Assembly (NCBI RefSeq): GCF_907164915.1
Contig: NC_061862.1
Coordinates: 143,662,972-143,726,971, forward strand
DNA length: 64,000 bases
Direction: 5' to 3'
DNA from: Impatiens glandulifera
Lineage: Eukaryota > Streptophyta > Magnoliopsida > Ericales > Balsaminaceae
The position numbers and the translations under genes are program-made. Shown here in pieces: positions 59,430 through 64,000 of this stretch. The number at the start of each line of letters is the position of its first letter. Position 1 is the stretch's first letter. The notes under the pieces are model-generated. The model made no database searches, was not told where the DNA came from, and saw only the letters and a list, made by a program, of their open reading frames with translations.

Positions 59430-62400
59430 TAATTTCTAGATAATTCATTTAAGGAATTATCTAAGAAACGATATTAAATGGAAAAGATGTCCAACCAAAA
59501 CTTGTTCCCTATCTTGTAAAATATAACTCCACTCTTCGTGAATATTATTTAGAAGGTAAGAACTAGCACAGATAAAAATAAAACATATATTGAAATTTGA
59601 GAGGAATACTTACACAAATTTGGTTGTATAACTTCTTTTTTAAGTGAAAATAAATTATCTCGCAAACAATTATATTTTATAATAGATACTATGAAATTTA
59701 AAGATTCTTATATATCTTTTTTTTAAATAAATAAAATTATTTACTGAACATTTATAGTATATATAAGATGTTAGATGAAATTTACAGAAACATTCTCGGA
59801 AATAACAATAACCTTATTGTTGTCTATTGCTATATATATAGTAGCAGTACCTTAATTTATGTGGCAAAATAAATTAAATACTTTCTAAATTGACCATCAT
59901 ATCCAACAATTAGCTGGTGTTGCATATAAATCATTTTTCATTCAAGCCTTTTCTAAATCCATAAGTAGATCGGTATTGCCCATATAATGAAAGAATGAAA
60001 GCAGATCTTAGCCTATGTCCCAAGAAGGTTAGTCGACTAAGCATGTCACACTTGTTATTATTATGTATCGATCGACTTTGATTGTCTCCACTATATCAGT
60101 TGTTTAGAATCGTGATCTAAATGTGTCGTGATTTTGTTGATATGAGTTGGGATGAGAAAAATGGTCGAACCAATGCAAACTTGTTTGCATATTAAACTCG
60201 AAAGACCCATTAGTCGAGCTAAGCCTCATTAGTTTTTTCCTTTTCAACGTTCATGGTTCCCATTAACTCAAATGATTTCAAAACTACAATCTTCAAATTG
60301 AAATCTCTTATGTGTTGATTGTATACATTATTTTGGAACGCAACTTTAAAAGCTTTACATTTTAAAGAGTATATATATAGATATTAAATATAAATCAAAA
60401 TCATTATAAAGTAGATAAATTAAATCTCTACTTACAAACATACTCATTATAAAATTTACCATATGCTATTTTTGGTGGAAAATTAAATTTCATGTAGTAA
60501 TGGGTTCATCTCATCACTCTTTTTCGTTCAAAGAAAAATTGGGTGGAGTGTTTGCGTATAAATAGTGTTCCCACTAAAAATTAAATCCCCGGACAGTGGG
60601 CACATTAAAGATATGCCACAAATTTTTTTTTACTACAAAGAAAGAAAGGTAAAAATAAACAATAGTAAAATAATAAAAGAACCTTTCCTATAATGCATTT
60701 TTACTTTTAACCCACACCTATAGTTGGGTATGTCATAATGGTCCCCCTTTTGTCTCTACAAGCAAACATGTCTAGTGAGTGCTCTCATTGTTCTGTCTTA
60801 TACTAGGGAAAAAAAGTGAAATTTATTTCTAAACATTTGACATTGCACTAAATTTTTAATTTTATTCTCCAACATTTTTCTAAGTGCCTAATTTGTCCAA
60901 TCATTCATCACATTTGTTGTAATTTTTAATGGTGGAAAGGCATTTTGATGTGGTTAACGATCTTGATTTTGTGCGTATTGATTGAGAGATTTGTGTTCAT
61001 GATGAATGTAATCTTTTATTCTGGTGAGAAGAATTTCAACCATTTTTTTTTTTATGAAAATAGACTATTAAAAGAATGAAAATAAGCCTTTTACCTAACA
61101 CTACCCAAGTGAAAAAAAAAATAATGAAAAATAGTCATAAATATTTAAGAAAATAAAAGTGAGAGTTTATTTACAAGAGAAGATTCTCATCATCTCGAAT
61201 TAGTTAGATAGTGTTAAGAGACAAGTTTTGATCCTAGTTTATTTGGTACTAGTTATATTTTTTAAGATTTCTTATTTAAAATGGGACAATCATATATATA
61301 TATATATATATTGTAAATAATTAATAGAGAATCATATAAATGAGAGACATTTAATCTTAACGATAAAAATATTATAAAAAAATTTAGAAAAAAGCACGAC
61401 ATAAAAATGTTCAAAATGACAAAAGAAAAAATAAACAGAAAGAACAAACTTTATCGAGTACGGAATTCCTCGATAAAATCAATGAGTTCCCCACCGCCTC
61501 AACCGGTTTATCCAATAAAACTTTTCTAATAATAATAATAATAATAATAATAATGTCCTTCTAATCTTTTCAAACCACATTTAAATCAAATGTAATCTGG
61601 TTTTTTAAAAGAAATTGTAGTTGTTCTTGGATCTTTTTTTCTTTAAATCATCAATTTATTTTTGAAAATATGATGTAAAATCAAATTTTTTATTTATTAA
61701 ATGAATTTATGGATAAGTAAGATAAGTCAATAAATTCAATTGTGTTAATATTAAAGTTGGATTTCAATTTAAATGATGCTATAAGTTGAAGGGCAGGTTT
61801 TCCATTTTTTGAAACTAAGTCATGAAAATAATAAATATTGTCGTGTAAAAGATCTTTTAACAGATTTGAAGGATTTGCATTTGTCTTCGACATCATGTAG
61901 AATATATTTCACTTTTGAGGGAAAGGGTAATTAAAAATGAAAGAAAAGTAAATATATATTATTTATATGAATTAATTAAAAAGGTAATCATTTATATTAT
62001 ATTATGTATACCATGTTCTGTCAATCTAACCGAATTTTCTCCGGTTTTGACCGGATATATTTAAAAGAATTTAGTACGGCATAATCAGGATAAATTTATT
62101 TAATCAATTTGGATAATTTAAAAAAATATTACTTGTATTGATTGTGAGAGAGTATATTTAATTATTTTTTAAATAAATTAAAAGTATTAATATATAAAAT
62201 ATTTTAATATTTTGATCTTTTAGTTGGAAGATATAATTAACGAGAAAATAAATAAAAGAATGTTTGACTATATTAGAATTTTTATAAGAAATTTAAAATC
62301 GAAAAATTAAATTTAAAAAGAAATATTATATATTTGTTAAAATAAATAAAATGAAACAAATTTAAGTGTGATTACATCATACCCATTTCATATTTACAAA

Positions 62401-63528
62401 CATTTTTTTAGGAGATTTTGTATATATAGTTAGTTGAATTTTGAAAAAAAAAAATGGTTCTTTACCTTGCCACTATTTGGTGGAATGCTTGAATTAAAAC
62501 ATATCAGAAGCATTCGAAATTTCTTTAAAAAAAATTGATTCCACAAAAGTAGAGTGACAAGTCGAATGTCTCAACAGAATGCAAAGTGAACTTTAAAGCA
62601 ATTTTCGAAATGAATAATGTGTAATTTATCTTAGATGTATTTATTTTTCTTTGTAGTTTTTTATCATCGAATTTTTATTTGTCATCTTATTTTGTTGTTG
62701 TTTTATTTTTATTTTCTACTTTTTTTTTTGTCATATTTTTTTTCGTTTTTCTTAAACAATTTTATTTTAATGAAATGAGATTTAAAAAATAAAAATAAAA
62801 TAACTAAATTTCTTATATATAATTTAGAAGAAAATATTTAAAAAATTCTAATAACGAGAGCAATTAAAGAAATACAACATTGTAGAAACAAAATAAATAT
62901 TAACATGCCATAATATTCTACTTACCTTATACGTAGAAGATATTCGTGACCATTTTTTTTTTTAACAAAACTAACCTTTTTTTTTTACTTGTAGTTGAGA
63001 AATTCAGAGTCTAGAAAATCATTTATGACAATTGAACATTCTCAAACTATTCTTTTTAAAACCCGGGGCAACTTAGTCCAAACAACCAATACTATGAGAA
63101 CACCAAATCCACACATTGAACCCAACATTGTCGTCTGAAGTTGGAGCCACTATGTAATGTAGAAAGAAAATTAGCTCATAAAGTAATAAATTCCTATAAG
63201 ATAGAACGGTAGAGTAAAATTCATGGTTCCATCAGTTATGATAAGTAAAAGAAGAATTTTGATAATGGAAAAAGACAATATCAAAAGAATTAGTTTCAAA
63301 GTTAACTTGATTGGGTTTACTCATCTTCTATTGAAAGTGCATGTTTTTGTGATTGTTGTTGGTCTTGTTTTTGCTAAGAAGTATCCTAACGGATAATATC
63401 GGATTGTCATCTTTATTTGTTTATATATGGGAGGGAGTTAGGATATGAAATCTACTTGTACTAAAATTTTCAAAAAATTTACCGACTACAATAATAATAC
63501 TATCAAGCAAATAAAATATACCTAAATA

Positions 63529-63592
<64 letters not shown>

Positions 63593-64000
63593 TTGGACGA
63601 TACACCCATATGGGAGACAAATATCAAATGCTAGATTGGTGTGAAGAAGTATACGTTGGAATTTTTAGGGTCACTAGTATAATAAATAATTGTGTAAATG
63701 TCATATTTAATATAAAGTCAAAATAATGTGATCTAATGTGATTAAGTTTATGACTTATAAGTGTATTTGTCATGAATATAAAGTGAGGATACCTAAGTGG
63801 TATTTCTAATTTTATGAAGGTGCTGAATTAGAAATAATCTAACTATAATAACTAACTTAATGTTAGTTATATGTAACGGTTATGGTCCCCATTTGAAGTA
63901 CGGTCAATTCTCTTTTGCATCTCATCAACAGAGAGAAACATATTAACGTACTCATCAAATGGAAGAATCATTCCACATAAAGAAAGTCTAAGGAAAGAGA
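59430..64000. other. AT-rich intergenic region to the window end
   Basis: No coding sequence is supported. It holds (TA)n at 61291-61311, an (AAT)n run at about 61529-61555 and (TA)n at about 63534-63586. The segment 61330-61500 resembles 29340-29580. The small frames at 61262-61447, 61690-61896 and 63421-63627 are AT-rich and without domains. Confidence 0.55.
63534..63587. repeat. (TA)n microsatellite
   Basis: Uninterrupted TA run of about 26 repeats. Confidence 0.95.

Overview
The window looks like AT-rich nuclear DNA from a eudicot plant. Two conserved plant housekeeping genes can be read exon by exon with normal splice junctions, and the rest is dominated by plant-type transposable elements: Ty1/copia, LINE, CACTA, MULE, hAT, Helitron and tRNA-derived SINE. 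Nothing allows a species name. No bacterial or viral operon structure is present.

The left third (1-22 kb) is the genic part. Positions 1-3963 hold the 3' part (seven exons) of an ATAD3-type mitochondrial AAA+ ATPase gene. Positions 7308-18052 hold a complete 12-exon ARABIDILLO gene (F-box, leucine-rich and Armadillo repeats, 915 codons plus stop). Facing it on the minus strand, about 750 bp beyond its stop codon, is a WHIRLY-family gene (18801-21038). It seems broken: one extra base in a homopolymer shifts the reading frame and one conserved exon is nearly unrecognisable. The introns of the first two genes carry MITEs and SINEs; one SINE has a clear target-site duplication of about 20 bp.

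From about 23 kb on the DNA is a transposon graveyard. A degenerate, nearly full-length LINE covers 23.1-29.0 kb. A degenerate Ty1/copia element (33223-40374) still has both LTRs and is split by a 3-kb element of solo-LTR type with a 5-6 bp target duplication. A second LINE copy (40.4-44.8 kb) is split by another solo-LTR-like element, which itself contains a 487-bp hAT MITE with a perfect 8-bp target duplication. A third solo-LTR-like element lies at 52718-55053. All three long elements carry arrays built on a GGACCGAG-type motif.

The most striking structure is at 44912-51728. A Mutator-like element with TIRs of about 195 bp and a perfect 9-bp target duplication has captured part of a fasciclin-like arabinogalactan protein (FLA) gene. 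It was later invaded by a 5363-bp non-autonomous CACTA element with a 3-bp target duplication, whose ends are long arrays of short palindromes. At 56210-57522 a minus-strand mini-Helitron contains four tandem copies of a unit of about 320 bp, each with tRNA-like A-box and B-box motifs. A short plastid atpA-derived fragment lies at 58.4 kb. The remainder to 64 kb shows no supportable gene.
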